From positions 1 to 64,000 of the forward strand of contig CALCXK010000127.1 of assembly GCA_937905835.1 (NCBI GenBank): a DNA stretch of 64,000 bases, given 5' to 3'. Source of the stretch: an uncultured Ilumatobacter sp. Lineage in GTDB: Bacteria; Actinomycetota; Acidimicrobiia; Acidimicrobiales; Ilumatobacteraceae. How positions within the stretch are numbered: the first letter of the stretch is position 1; every line of letters starts with the position of its first letter. The position numbers and the translations under genes are program-made. Positions 33,251 to 40,857 of the stretch are shown in pieces. The notes beneath the pieces were generated by a model. The model did no database searches and had not been told where the DNA came from. It saw only the letters and a program-made list of their open reading frames with translations.

Positions 33251-33302
33251 CGTTTGCGTGACGTTTTTGGTTGGTATTCCAACCAAAAACGTCACGCAAA
33301 CG
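33251..33302. terminator. Perfect 24-bp palindromic hairpin
   Basis: 33251-33274 is the exact reverse complement of 33279-33302, with only TATT in the loop. The arm starts CGTTTGCGTGACG and contains TTTTTGG near the tip. It begins 18 bp after the ccdA stop and ends 39 bp before the Nudix start. No T-run follows. It is too perfect for chance; the likely role is transcript end between the two units, or a mobile repeat unit. Confidence 0.85.
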
Positions 33303-33341
33303 AGGCTCCAAGTGGGCATCGCTCCGTAGTATCGAGCGTGC

Positions 33342-34136
33342 ATGACGGAGACGTTCGACCCGACCACCGTTCCGATCAAGGCCGCGGCCACCGTGATGAT
33401 GGTGCGCGACGGTGAGCCTGGGCTCGAGGTCTTTATGTTGCGTCGCACCGGCAAGGCGTCGTTTGGGGCAGGCATGTACGTGTTTCCCGGTGGCCGCGTC
33501 GACGACGCCGATCATGCCGACGAGATTGCACCGTTCTGTGATGGTCTCGAAGATGCTGACGCGTCAGCCCAGCTCGGGATCGACCACGGCGGCTTGGCGT
33601 TCTGGGTTGCGTCGATTCGCGAGTGTTTCGAGGAGGCGGGTGTACTGCTCGCTGAGCGTCGTGACGGCGAGCCGCTCGACCTTGGTGACGGCGAACGTCA
33701 CGCTGTGCACGACGGCGAACTCTCGATGGTCGAACTGTGTAGGCGACACGATCTGGTCCTCGACCTGTCGACGACGCACTACGTCGACCACTGGATTACC
33801 CCGGTTGGCGAGAAGCGGCGCTTCGACACGCGATTCTTTGTCACCGAAGCACCTGCCGGTCAGGAGGGTCTCCACGATGACAAGGAGACCACCGACAGCC
33901 TGTGGGTCAGCCCGCAGAAGGCACTCGAAATGCACGAGGCTGGCGAGTTGTTGATGATGCCGCCCACGGTGTACAACTTGGGTCGTCTGGCGCAGTCGGC
34001 CACTGCTGCTGATGCTGTCGCCGCCGGAGAGGCACTGACTGACGTTGCCTGCATCCTGCCGAAGCTCCGATCGATCGACGGCGGCAAGATCTCGATCGCC
34101 CTGCCCGGGGACGCCGACTACGACACCCTCAAATAA
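33342..34136 (+). CDS. Nudix hydrolase (NUDT7/NUDT19-like)
   Basis: 264 residues with VMMVRDGEPGLEVFMLRR, MYVFPGGRVDDAD, and the core of the Nudix helix IRECFEEAGVLL. The box is split by an insert between GG and RExxEE, as in the peroxisomal CoA-diphosphatase group (NUDT7/19). It probably cleaves a CoA- or nucleotide-type diphosphate in the cytosol. It ends next to the 29-bp dispersed repeat and faces mrp, which is on the other strand. Confidence 0.85.
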   Translation: MTETFDPTTVPIKAAATVMMVRDGEPGLEVFMLRRTGKASFGAGMYVFPGGRVDDADHADEIAPFCDGLEDADASAQLGIDHGGLAFWVASIRECFEEAGVLLAERRDGEPLDLGDGERHAVHDGELSMVELCRRHDLVLDLSTTHYVDHWITPVGEKRRFDTRFFVTEAPAGQEGLHDDKETTDSLWVSPQKALEMHEAGELLMMPPTVYNLGRLAQSATAADAVAAGEALTDVACILPKLRSIDGGKISIALPGDADYDTLK

Positions 34137-34138
34137 TG

Positions 34139-34167
34139 ACGCATGGGGTCAGGCCCCTTTCGCAACT
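34139..34167. repeat. Dispersed 29-bp repeat, copy 1
   Basis: The 29 bases here (core GGGGTCAGGCCCC) are the exact reverse complement of 60331-60359. Both copies lie in the short gap between two convergent genes and next to stop codons. The near-palindromic G/C core suggests a REP-like element. Confidence 0.85.
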
Positions 34168-34200
34168 CTGTGGCCTGCGTGCCAGGTGCAGTGCATCCGG

Positions 34201-35442
34201 TCAGCGTGAGCTTTTAGACCGAGCGTTCACCTTCACGAAAGCCTCATTGACGCCGTCGGGGAGGTGGGCTGAACAGCCGGCCATGTCGACGTCGTTGGGG
34301 AGCGACGGGGGAGCAATGTCGGTGATGATCCGCTGGGCAATCGACCGGAACATGTCGGCGGCGGCACCGGTGCCTTCGATTGCGACTGGGTTACCGGCAT
34401 CGTTGCCAGCAGCAACCATCGGCTCCAGCGGGATCTGCCCGAGGAGTGGTGCACCAATGGCTTCGGCCAATGCTGCGCCACCGCCTGATCCGAACAGCGC
34501 ATACGACTCGCCGTGGCCGCAGGTGAAGGCGCTCATGTTCTCGATGACGCCGAGGACTTTTAGGAAGCTGCGGCGGGCCATGTCGGCGGCGCGTTGGGCA
34601 ACCTTCTGTGCAGCAAGCGCGGGTGTGGTGACAACCAGCAGTTCGGTGCTCGGCAACATTCGGGCGAGGCCCATCTGTACGTCGCCGGTACCCGGAGGCA
34701 TGTCGATCAGGAGGTAGTCGAGGTTGCCCCAGCGCACGTCGCGTAGGAACTGTTCGACAGCCTTGGTGAGCATGAGGCCACGCCACATGAGTGCGGTTTC
34801 CTCGTCGACCATGAAGCCGGTCGAGACCACCTTGAGTAGGCCATTGCCGATCACTCGTTCGTTGGGAAAGATTTTCGGCATGCCGGGCTTGCCATCGTCG
34901 CCGGTCACGGGATGCGCCTCAAGTCGGTCGCTGATGCCAAGCAGTCGTGGAACCGAGAATCCCCAGATGTCAGCGTCGAGCACCCCGACGGTGAGCCCGG
35001 TTGCGGCGATCGCAGCAGCGAGGTTGACGGTGACGGACGACTTGCCGACGCCGCCCTTGCCGCTCGCAATGGCGAGCACCTTGCAGTTCGCCGGTACCTC
35101 GGTGGCCGCTGCATTTTCGCGAGCGTTCCAGCGGGCCTTGGTCATCACTTCGCTGCGTTCTTCGGAGGTCATCTCGCCCCAGGTGATCTTCACCTTCGAG
35201 ACACCAGGGTGCAGTTCGACCCGATCTTTGACTTCCTTTTGGATCTCTGCGCGCATCGGGCAGCCGGAGATCGTGAGCTTGATTTCAACATTCACGATCC
35301 CGTCTGGATGCACAACAATTGAGGGGACCATTCCAAGCGACACAATGTCGGCACCCAATTCGGGGTCGATGACCGAGCGGAGTACTTCTTCCACCTCGTC
35401 GCGTCCAGGGGGCGGAGCTGTTGTGGGCTTTGTTGTAGCCAT
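34201..35442 (-). CDS. mrp: Mrp/NBP35-type Fe-S cluster carrier ATPase
   Basis: 413 residues. An N-terminal MIP18-type domain (EVEEVLRSVIDPELGADIVSLGMV, TISGCPMRAEIQ) is followed by the deviant Walker A IASGKGGVGKSSVTVNLAAA, DADIWGFSVPRLLG, and IDMPPGTGDVQ. It binds and passes Fe-S clusters in the cytosol. The CxxC typical of Mrp is not obvious, only ENMSAFTCGHG with one Cys. It is divergent from the SufR-like regulator, 39 bp apart, suggesting shared control. Confidence 0.93.
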   Translation of the reverse strand: MATTKPTTAPPPGRDEVEEVLRSVIDPELGADIVSLGMVPSIVVHPDGIVNVEIKLTISGCPMRAEIQKEVKDRVELHPGVSKVKITWGEMTSEERSEVMTKARWNARENAAATEVPANCKVLAIASGKGGVGKSSVTVNLAAAIAATGLTVGVLDADIWGFSVPRLLGISDRLEAHPVTGDDGKPGMPKIFPNERVIGNGLLKVVSTGFMVDEETALMWRGLMLTKAVEQFLRDVRWGNLDYLLIDMPPGTGDVQMGLARMLPSTELLVVTTPALAAQKVAQRAADMARRSFLKVLGVIENMSAFTCGHGESYALFGSGGGAALAEAIGAPLLGQIPLEPMVAAGNDAGNPVAIEGTGAAADMFRSIAQRIITDIAPPSLPNDVDMAGCSAHLPDGVNEAFVKVNARSKSSR

Positions 35443-35481
35443 GCAGATATTTTACCGGCCACAGCCGTGTAATCTCGTCAT

Positions 35482-36165
35482 GTGCCCACGTCGCAACTCG
35501 ACCTGCTGAAGACCTTGGGCGACAACACGCGTTACGCCATCTATCTGGAGCTCGCTCGAGCGTCCGTGCCGAAGACCACTGCCGAGATCTCCGAAACGCT
35601 TTCGCTGCACCCGAACACGGTCAGGCCACACCTCGAACGGATGCGTGAGGTCGGCCTGCTGTCGGTCGAAGTCGGCGGACGCGGACACGTTGGCCGTCCG
35701 CAGCACCGCTACTCATCCGCGCCCGATGCCCCGTCGCTGGGGCTCGAACCTCCTACGATGCCGGTGCTTGCCCGGATGGTGCTTTCAATGGCCCAGCGGC
35801 TCCACGCCACTCCAGACGACGCCGAGGCCGTTGGATACGGCGAAGGTCGTAACCGGGCAATGGGGTACCGGGCCGCACCGTCGACACTTGAAGCATTGGT
35901 CGCCGACCTCGATCGTCTCGGATTCGACCCGGTCGTCAGCGACGATCCGCGAGTAGATCCAACCGTCGATGACCACCTCGCAGCGGTGGTGTCGTTTGCC
36001 AATTGCCCGTTCGCTGACCTTGCCCAGCAACACCCTGACCTGGTCTGCAGCTTGCATCGCGGGCTCGTCATTGGGTTCGTGGCCGACATGGGCGACACTC
36101 AGGTCGGCGAATTCTGTGATGTCACGAGCCGCACACCTTGCCGAGTCACCGTTTCCACGAGATAA
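35482..36165 (+). CDS. SufR-like winged-helix regulator with C-terminal cysteines
   Basis: 227 residues from GTG 35482. A winged-helix DNA-binding domain (LLKTLGDNTRYAIYLELARA, TAEISETLSLHPNTVRPHLERMREVGLL) leads to a sensor region with four cysteines (CPFADLAQQHPDLVC, then EFC and TPC). This matches regulators of the SufR/Rv1460 type that bind an Fe-S cluster and repress Fe-S assembly genes. Its neighbours support it: mrp divergent, and an A-type Fe-S carrier 40 bp downstream. Cysteine spacing differs from cyanobacterial SufR, so cluster binding is inferred. Confidence 0.8.
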   Translation: MPTSQLDLLKTLGDNTRYAIYLELARASVPKTTAEISETLSLHPNTVRPHLERMREVGLLSVEVGGRGHVGRPQHRYSSAPDAPSLGLEPPTMPVLARMVLSMAQRLHATPDDAEAVGYGEGRNRAMGYRAAPSTLEALVADLDRLGFDPVVSDDPRVDPTVDDHLAAVVSFANCPFADLAQQHPDLVCSLHRGLVIGFVADMGDTQVGEFCDVTSRTPCRVTVSTR

Positions 36166-36205
36166 TGTGATTGCACGCTGAGAAAGTCTTGAGGAGGACT
36201 ATCAC

Positions 36206-36535
36206 ATGATCACACTTACTGACACCGCAACCAGCAAGGTTGGCCAGTTACTGCAAGCAGAAGGCGCCGAAGACCTCGCACTGCGCGTCGCTGTCCGCCC
36301 TGGCGGATGCAGCGGATTCTCGTACGAAATGTTCTTCGACGGCGACATTGCTGCCGACGACAATGTCACCAATTTTGGTGACGACGGCAAGGTTCGCGTG
36401 GTTGTGGACCCTGCCTCGGCGCAGCTTCTCGAGGGAGCGACACTCGATTACAAAGATGGGCTCGAGCAGAGCGGCTTCGCCGTCACGAACCCCAATGCAA
36501 CCCGCTCCTGCGGCTGCGGCCAGTCGTTTTCTTGA
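36206..36535 (+). CDS. erpA: A-type iron-sulfur carrier (HesB/IscA/ErpA family)
   Basis: 109 residues with the three ligand cysteines C35 (PGGCSGFSY), C102 and C104 (SCGCGQSF). It delivers Fe-S clusters to target enzymes in the cytosol. GGAGGA sits nine bases before ATG 36206. It probably shares a transcript with the SufR-like gene upstream. The choice of ErpA among A-type carriers is by general resemblance. Confidence 0.92.
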   Translation: MITLTDTATSKVGQLLQAEGAEDLALRVAVRPGGCSGFSYEMFFDGDIAADDNVTNFGDDGKVRVVVDPASAQLLEGATLDYKDGLEQSGFAVTNPNATRSCGCGQSFS

Positions 36536-36581
36536 TCGGCGCCAGGTCTCCCGACGCCTGCGTTGAGAGAACTGGCAGCGC

Positions 36582-37475
36582 TCAAGACGTGAGGAGGGTG
36601 AGGCGTTCATTGAGCTCAGTGGTGTCCCAGACGGCATCGAGGCGTTCGACGACTCGGCCGCTGGCGTCAGTGAGGAACAGCGCCGGCTCGTAGGTCAGGC
36701 CAACCGCTGTCACTGCCGGAGCGATGTCAATCCCTGCGTTGTCGGTGAACACCTCGGCGTGCACATAGGTGATCTTGTCTCTGAACCGTTCGCGGCTGGC
36801 CACCAGCGCATCGAGTGCAGGTGCACAACTGCCGGTTGAGCAGAACGCTGGTGTGCCCACGTAGTACGCAACCGGCTTGCCCATGTTGAGCGCATCGGTT
36901 AAGGACATGGTGTGGAACGGGCATGGCTCGGGCGTGAGGGTGCAGAGTTCGGCCTGGCCCTGTTCGTTGCCGATCGTCGGTGTGTCGAAGCCAGGGAGCA
37001 ACTGTCCCGGTGCTGGCACGGCGACCGCGCCGGTTTCCAAGACTTGGAATGATGCACCGGTCTGAGGCCCGCCATCGACGACGAGGGCGTAGACACCTGG
37101 CGTGTCAATCGTTGGGCGAAAGTCGTAGTACGGCGCTGGCGCGACGGTCCGCTTGACTGCGGTGAACGCACCACCGATCGGATTGCCATCGATGTCGACA
37201 ACGTGTGCGCCGAGCGTGGCGGGGCCATCTTGGATGAATTCGGCAGCGCCCGTCGACAGGGTGATCGGCATGCGGATCTCGCCGGGGACCAGCACGCTGT
37301 TCGGGAACCGCTGGACGAGTGTGAAGCCTTCGCCCGATGGACCAGCGACGCCAGACGAGGCGGAGCCGTCAGAGCCAGAGCAGGCGGCTAGCGCGCCAGA
37401 CGCCGCGACGCCGGCGATGAACTGTCGTCGGCTGATGCCGGTTCCGAGGTCGATGAGCCGAGAAAGGTTCGTCAT
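36582..37475 (-). CDS. Tat-exported lipoprotein with thioredoxin-like C-terminal half
   Basis: 297 residues from ATG 37475. The N-terminus holds a twin-arginine motif (ISRRQFIAG) and a lipobox (ALAAC), so it is likely exported folded and lipidated. The middle (about 60-160) is a beta-rich domain; the C-terminal part (KPVAYYVGTPAFCSTGSCAPALDAL, YVHAEVFTD, LTYEPALFLTDASGRVVERLD) resembles a thioredoxin fold in which C-x4-C replaces C-x2-C. A role in exported thiol chemistry is possible. Upstream start at 37613 is rejected because its extra region is low-quality. Confidence 0.75.
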   Translation of the reverse strand: MTNLSRLIDLGTGISRRQFIAGVAASGALAACSGSDGSASSGVAGPSGEGFTLVQRFPNSVLVPGEIRMPITLSTGAAEFIQDGPATLGAHVVDIDGNPIGGAFTAVKRTVAPAPYYDFRPTIDTPGVYALVVDGGPQTGASFQVLETGAVAVPAPGQLLPGFDTPTIGNEQGQAELCTLTPEPCPFHTMSLTDALNMGKPVAYYVGTPAFCSTGSCAPALDALVASRERFRDKITYVHAEVFTDNAGIDIAPAVTAVGLTYEPALFLTDASGRVVERLDAVWDTTELNERLTLLTS

Positions 37476-38004
37476 GTGGTCCGGTCGTAAACTGTTGTGG
37501 GGTGGAGAGCGGGTGGAGGTGATCGGCCGGTGACCAAACGCTGTATTTGGAGGAGGGCCAGGGCAGCCGTTGCACTGAGCTTCTTGAACATGGGAATCTT
37601 TATGGGTCATCAACGTGCCTGGGAATCAGTTCCCTCTCCGACGATATCGCCGCCGGATACTCGGGTGGGGGCAGCCGGGGCGATCGGATGTTGTCTCGCT
37701 TGATCTCGACAAATCTTGCATGCAGGGTGAGTTATCGGTAGATGACGTCCGTTCGGCGGGCTTCACCACGGGACCTGTGGCGACGACCGGGTCGGGAAAC
37801 ACGTCGATCTCTGACGACGATGACACAGATCGCCACCGGGTCGCAGTTCTCCACATTGCAGGGACTACTGAGTGCGACCGGCTTCGGGGTGGCGCGGTGA
37901 GCGATGCCGATGTCGAACGTTTCGCCGACCCGATTTTCGGCAGTTGACAGCGAACCTCGCCAGCGGCACCTGAGTAGAGGCGTGGGCTGAGTTAGATTCA
38001 GCCC
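37476..38004. other. 529-bp divergent intergenic region without a supported gene
   Basis: This lies between the Tat lipoprotein (leftward) and ridA (rightward), so both promoters must be inside. An open frame at 37615-37947 exists but has a biased, unfamiliar product and no good ribosome site. I found no tRNA or convincing hairpin. It may hold a decayed gene. Confidence 0.4.
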
Positions 38005-38355
38005 ATGAGCAAGCCCCTCGGTCCGTACACGCCCGTCGTTCGCGCCGGCGACTTCATCATCATCTCCGGACAGGGCGGTCTACTCGACGGCACCAAGGTC
38101 GACGGTGGCCTGGTCCCAGAGACCGAGCAGGCGATGAAGAACATCGAGTCACTGCTCGCCACGATGGACGCCACGATGAAGGATGTCGTCAAGACGACCT
38201 GCTTTCTCACCGACATGGAGGACTACGCCCGGTTCAACGAGGCCTACGTCGCGGCGTTCGGCAATCATCGGCCGTCACGGTCGTGCGTTGCGGTCGCTGA
38301 GCTGCCTGCCGGGTTCGTCGTCGAAGTCGAAGCGTGGGCATACAAGCCGGCCTGA
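38005..38355 (+). CDS. ridA: RidA-family enamine/imine deaminase
   Basis: 116 residues with YTPVVRAGDFIIISGQGG, TEQAMKNIESLLATMDATMKDVVKTTCFLTDMEDYARFNEAYVAAFG, RPSRSCVAVAELPAGFVVEVEAWAY. The Arg in RPSR and the Glu near the C-terminus form the RidA active site. It hydrolyses reactive enamines from PLP enzymes in the cytosol. It lies upstream of a deaminase-type amidohydrolase on the same strand. Confidence 0.92.
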   Translation: MSKPLGPYTPVVRAGDFIIISGQGGLLDGTKVDGGLVPETEQAMKNIESLLATMDATMKDVVKTTCFLTDMEDYARFNEAYVAAFGNHRPSRSCVAVAELPAGFVVEVEAWAYKPA

Positions 38356-38418
38356 TCCTGGGCGCTGCTGTTGGCAGCGAGTTGCTGCGCCGTCAGCGGT
38401 GGCCAGTAGTCTGATCGA

Positions 38419-38574
38419 ATGCTCGGAGGCATTGCCATCATCCTCGCCGTTCTGCTGATTCCGGTTGGTGTCTTGATGACCGGCGCCGTTGCTTCGGCTG
38501 TGCTCGGAGAAGTGCTGCACCGTGACGGGAAACGTCGCCATGTGGGCTCCGAACTCCTCGACATTCCCGACTGA
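38419..38574 (+). CDS. Small one-helix membrane protein, 51 residues
   Basis: ATG 38419 opens a 51-residue frame: an immediate hydrophobic helix (MLGGIAIILAVLLIPVGVLM), a small-residue stretch, then a charged tail (HRDGKRRHVGSELLDIPD). The layout resembles a class of short membrane proteins common in Acidimicrobiia, from memory only. It fits neatly between ridA and the amidohydrolase (24 bp upstream of the latter). No function known. Confidence 0.6.
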   Translation: MLGGIAIILAVLLIPVGVLMTGAVASAVLGEVLHRDGKRRHVGSELLDIPD

Positions 38575-38598
38575 CCCGGCGTCGATGAACGACTGGCC

Positions 38599-39969
38599 AT
38601 GACCGACGCCATTGCTGACCTCGTCATCGCGAACGCACGGTGCGTCGCGACAATGGATGGCGCTCGCCGTGAGATCTCTGGCGGCTGGGTTGCCATCACC
38701 GATGGCCTGGTGTCTGCAATTGGCGAAGGTCCCGCTCCCGAAGCAGCGAAGACGATCGACGCCACCGACTGCCTGGTCACCCCCGGGCTGATCAACACCC
38801 ATCACCACCTGTATCAGAATCTGACGCGGGCGTTCCCGGCCATGACCGACAAGCCCCTGTTCGGATGGCTGCAGTCGCTGTATCCGCTGTGGCGAGCCAT
38901 CGACACGGAGTCGGTCCACGTTTCGGCCTGGGTCGGTTTGGCCGAACTCGCACTGTCGGGCTGCACCACGTCGTCCGACCACCTCTACCTCCACCCCCGC
39001 GGGGCAGGTGATCTCCTGACTGCCGAGATCGAGGCCGCCCGGGACCTCGGCATCCGTTTCCACCCGACTCGCGGTTCGATGTCGCTGTCGGAGAAAGACG
39101 GCGGCCTTCCACCGGATGACGTGGTTGCCGACGACGACGAGATCCTCGCCGCGAGCGAAGCAGCGGTGCTGCGCCACCACGACCGATCGCACGGTGCCAT
39201 GACCCGCGTGGCGTTGGCGCCGTGCTCACCCTTTTCGGTCACCGAAGACCTGATGGTCCGCTCCGCCGAGCTCGCCGAACGGCTCGACGTCCGCCTGCAC
39301 ACCCACTTTGCCGAGAATGCCGAAGACGATGAATTCAGCCTCGCCACCTTCGGATGTCGACCAATGGAGTACCTCGAACGCACGGGCTGGTGCACCGACC
39401 GCACGTGGGTTGCGCACTGTGTGATGCCCAACCACGACGAGATTCAACGGCTCGGAGCAGCGGGCGTCGGTGCTGCGCATTGCCCGTCGAGCAACATGAT
39501 TCTGTCGTCGGGGATCGCCCCGATTGTCGACCTGCGCGCCGCCGGCGTCAAGGTCGGTCTCGGCGTCGATGGCTCGTCGTCAGCCGATTCAGGATCGCTC
39601 TGGCTCGAAGCCCGCCAAGCGATGCTGCTCGCCAAGCTGCGTGATGGTGCCGATGCGGGCACGGCTCGGATGGCGCTCGAAGTTGCAACGCTCGGTGGCG
39701 CCGGCTGCCTCGGCCGCGACGGCGAGATCGGCGTGCTTGAGGTGGGTGCCGTTGGCGATGTTGCGGTGTGGTCGTTGAATGGGCCGCAGTTCGCAGGCGC
39801 ACTCGCTGACCCAATCGAGGCCTGGCTGCGTTGTGGACCGACCGGCGCCCGCGACACGATCGTGCACGGCGAACCCATCGTTGCTGATGGCGTGCTCGTG
39901 AGCGGTCGCCTCGAGGAGATGCTCGGCGCTCACGCATCGCTCTCCCGAAAGATCCAGCAGCTGGACTAA
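38599..39969 (+). CDS. Amidohydrolase, 8-oxoguanine deaminase-like
   Basis: 456 residues of the TRZ/ATZ amidohydrolase group. Metal ligands: NTHHHLYQN, LHTHFAENAEDDEF, VAHCVMPNHDE and GLGVDGSSSADSG. The segments GCTTSSDHLYLHP and HHHLYQNLTRA match 8-oxoguanine deaminases, which turn oxidised guanine to uric acid and ammonia in the cytosol. Other aminohydrolase substrates (triazines, hydroxydechloroatrazine type) remain possible. Preceded by ridA and a small membrane protein on the same strand. Confidence 0.85.
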   Translation: MTDAIADLVIANARCVATMDGARREISGGWVAITDGLVSAIGEGPAPEAAKTIDATDCLVTPGLINTHHHLYQNLTRAFPAMTDKPLFGWLQSLYPLWRAIDTESVHVSAWVGLAELALSGCTTSSDHLYLHPRGAGDLLTAEIEAARDLGIRFHPTRGSMSLSEKDGGLPPDDVVADDDEILAASEAAVLRHHDRSHGAMTRVALAPCSPFSVTEDLMVRSAELAERLDVRLHTHFAENAEDDEFSLATFGCRPMEYLERTGWCTDRTWVAHCVMPNHDEIQRLGAAGVGAAHCPSSNMILSSGIAPIVDLRAAGVKVGLGVDGSSSADSGSLWLEARQAMLLAKLRDGADAGTARMALEVATLGGAGCLGRDGEIGVLEVGAVGDVAVWSLNGPQFAGALADPIEAWLRCGPTGARDTIVHGEPIVADGVLVSGRLEEMLGAHASLSRKIQQLD

Positions 39970-40063
39970 ATGTCCCATTCCCCTCGGGTCAGAAGTGGAC
40001 ACGTGAAGCGGATCTCTTTCGAGTGACAGACCACAGCTGTCCGCATTGGCGAGAATGTAACGG

Positions 40064-40159
40064 ATGTCCAGTCGCTCGCGTACCGTCTGTCTTGTCGCGT
40101 TTGCGCTGACCGCCGCTGTCATCTCAGCGACAATCGTCGATGTCCTGCAACTGACCTAG
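40064..40159 (+). CDS. Possible 31-residue single-helix peptide
   Basis: ATG 40064 to TAG 40159 encodes a basic start (MSSRSRTV) followed by a hydrophobic stretch (CLVAFALTAAVISATIVDVL). The stop overlaps the end of the opposite glnR gene by four bases. It has the shape of a small membrane peptide but no homology I recognise and no clear ribosome site. Confidence 0.25.
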   Translation: MSSRSRTVCLVAFALTAAVISATIVDVLQLT

Positions 40160-40857
40160 CTCTCCCAGCGAGACTCGCCGAAGCGGTAGCCGACCGACCG
40201 CACAGTTTGAATCAGGCCGGCGTGTTCTTCGCCGAGTTTGGCCCGCAATCGACGAATGTGGACATCGACAGTTCGAGCTCCGCCGTAGTACTCGTAGCCC
40301 CACACTCGGCTGAGCAGAATTTCGCGGGTGAACACCTTGCCAGGGTTCTGCGCGAGAAACTTGAGGAGCTCGTACTCCATGTACGTCATGTCGAGCGGTC
40401 TGCCGGCCATCGACGCCTGATAGGTCTCCAGGTTGAGGCTGAGCGGGCCGTACTGGACGAGGTCGGAGCTGACGAGCTGCACGTCGCCGGCGAGCAGGTG
40501 CCGGAGGCGGGCTTCGATCTCGGCTGGGTGAAACGGTGTGAGGCAGAAGTCGTCGAACAGGTCGTCGCGGTGTGTGAGTTCGGAGAGCTGTGCGCCGCCG
40601 ATCAACACGAGCACCGGCAGTGAGCTCGCGGGCTGCTTGCGCAGCGTTCGGAGGAATGCCCATGCAGCTTCGGGATCGCCGGCTGCGTCGACGATCGCTC
40701 CGGCCCATCCACCATCGGGCTCGTGCTCGCTGGCAGCGATCAATGTGTTGACCGCCTTCCAGCTATAGCCACTGAGATCGAGTGTGCGGGCCAGTTCGGG
40801 CGTTGTCGGATCAGGGACGACGATGAGCATCGATTTGGCTGACAGCGTTTCACTCAC
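40156..40857 (-). CDS. glnR: GlnR-type orphan OmpR-family regulator of nitrogen metabolism
   Basis: 233 residues. The N-terminal receiver is atypical: VPDPTTP replaces the usual acidic pair, and TPF replaces the K-P motif, although an Asp remains at IVDAAG. Such receivers are thought not to be phosphorylated. The C-terminal winged helix has DMTYMEYELLKFLAQNPGKVFTREILLSRVWGYEYYGGARTVDVHIRRLRAKLG. The ATG overlaps the stop of glnA by 4 bp, so regulator and target are cotranscribed, which strongly supports the GlnR name. No sensor kinase is adjacent. Confidence 0.85.
   Translation of the reverse strand: MSETLSAKSMLIVVPDPTTPELARTLDLSGYSWKAVNTLIAASEHEPDGGWAGAIVDAAGDPEAAWAFLRTLRKQPASSLPVLVLIGGAQLSELTHRDDLFDDFCLTPFHPAEIEARLRHLLAGDVQLVSSDLVQYGPLSLNLETYQASMAGRPLDMTYMEYELLKFLAQNPGKVFTREILLSRVWGYEYYGGARTVDVHIRRLRAKLGEEHAGLIQTVRSVGYRFGESRWES

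Noticed and set aside
37615..37947. 110-codon plus-strand frame in the ridA/lipoprotein gap
   Set aside because: Biased composition, no recognisable domain or ribosome site; left as part of a gene-free region.
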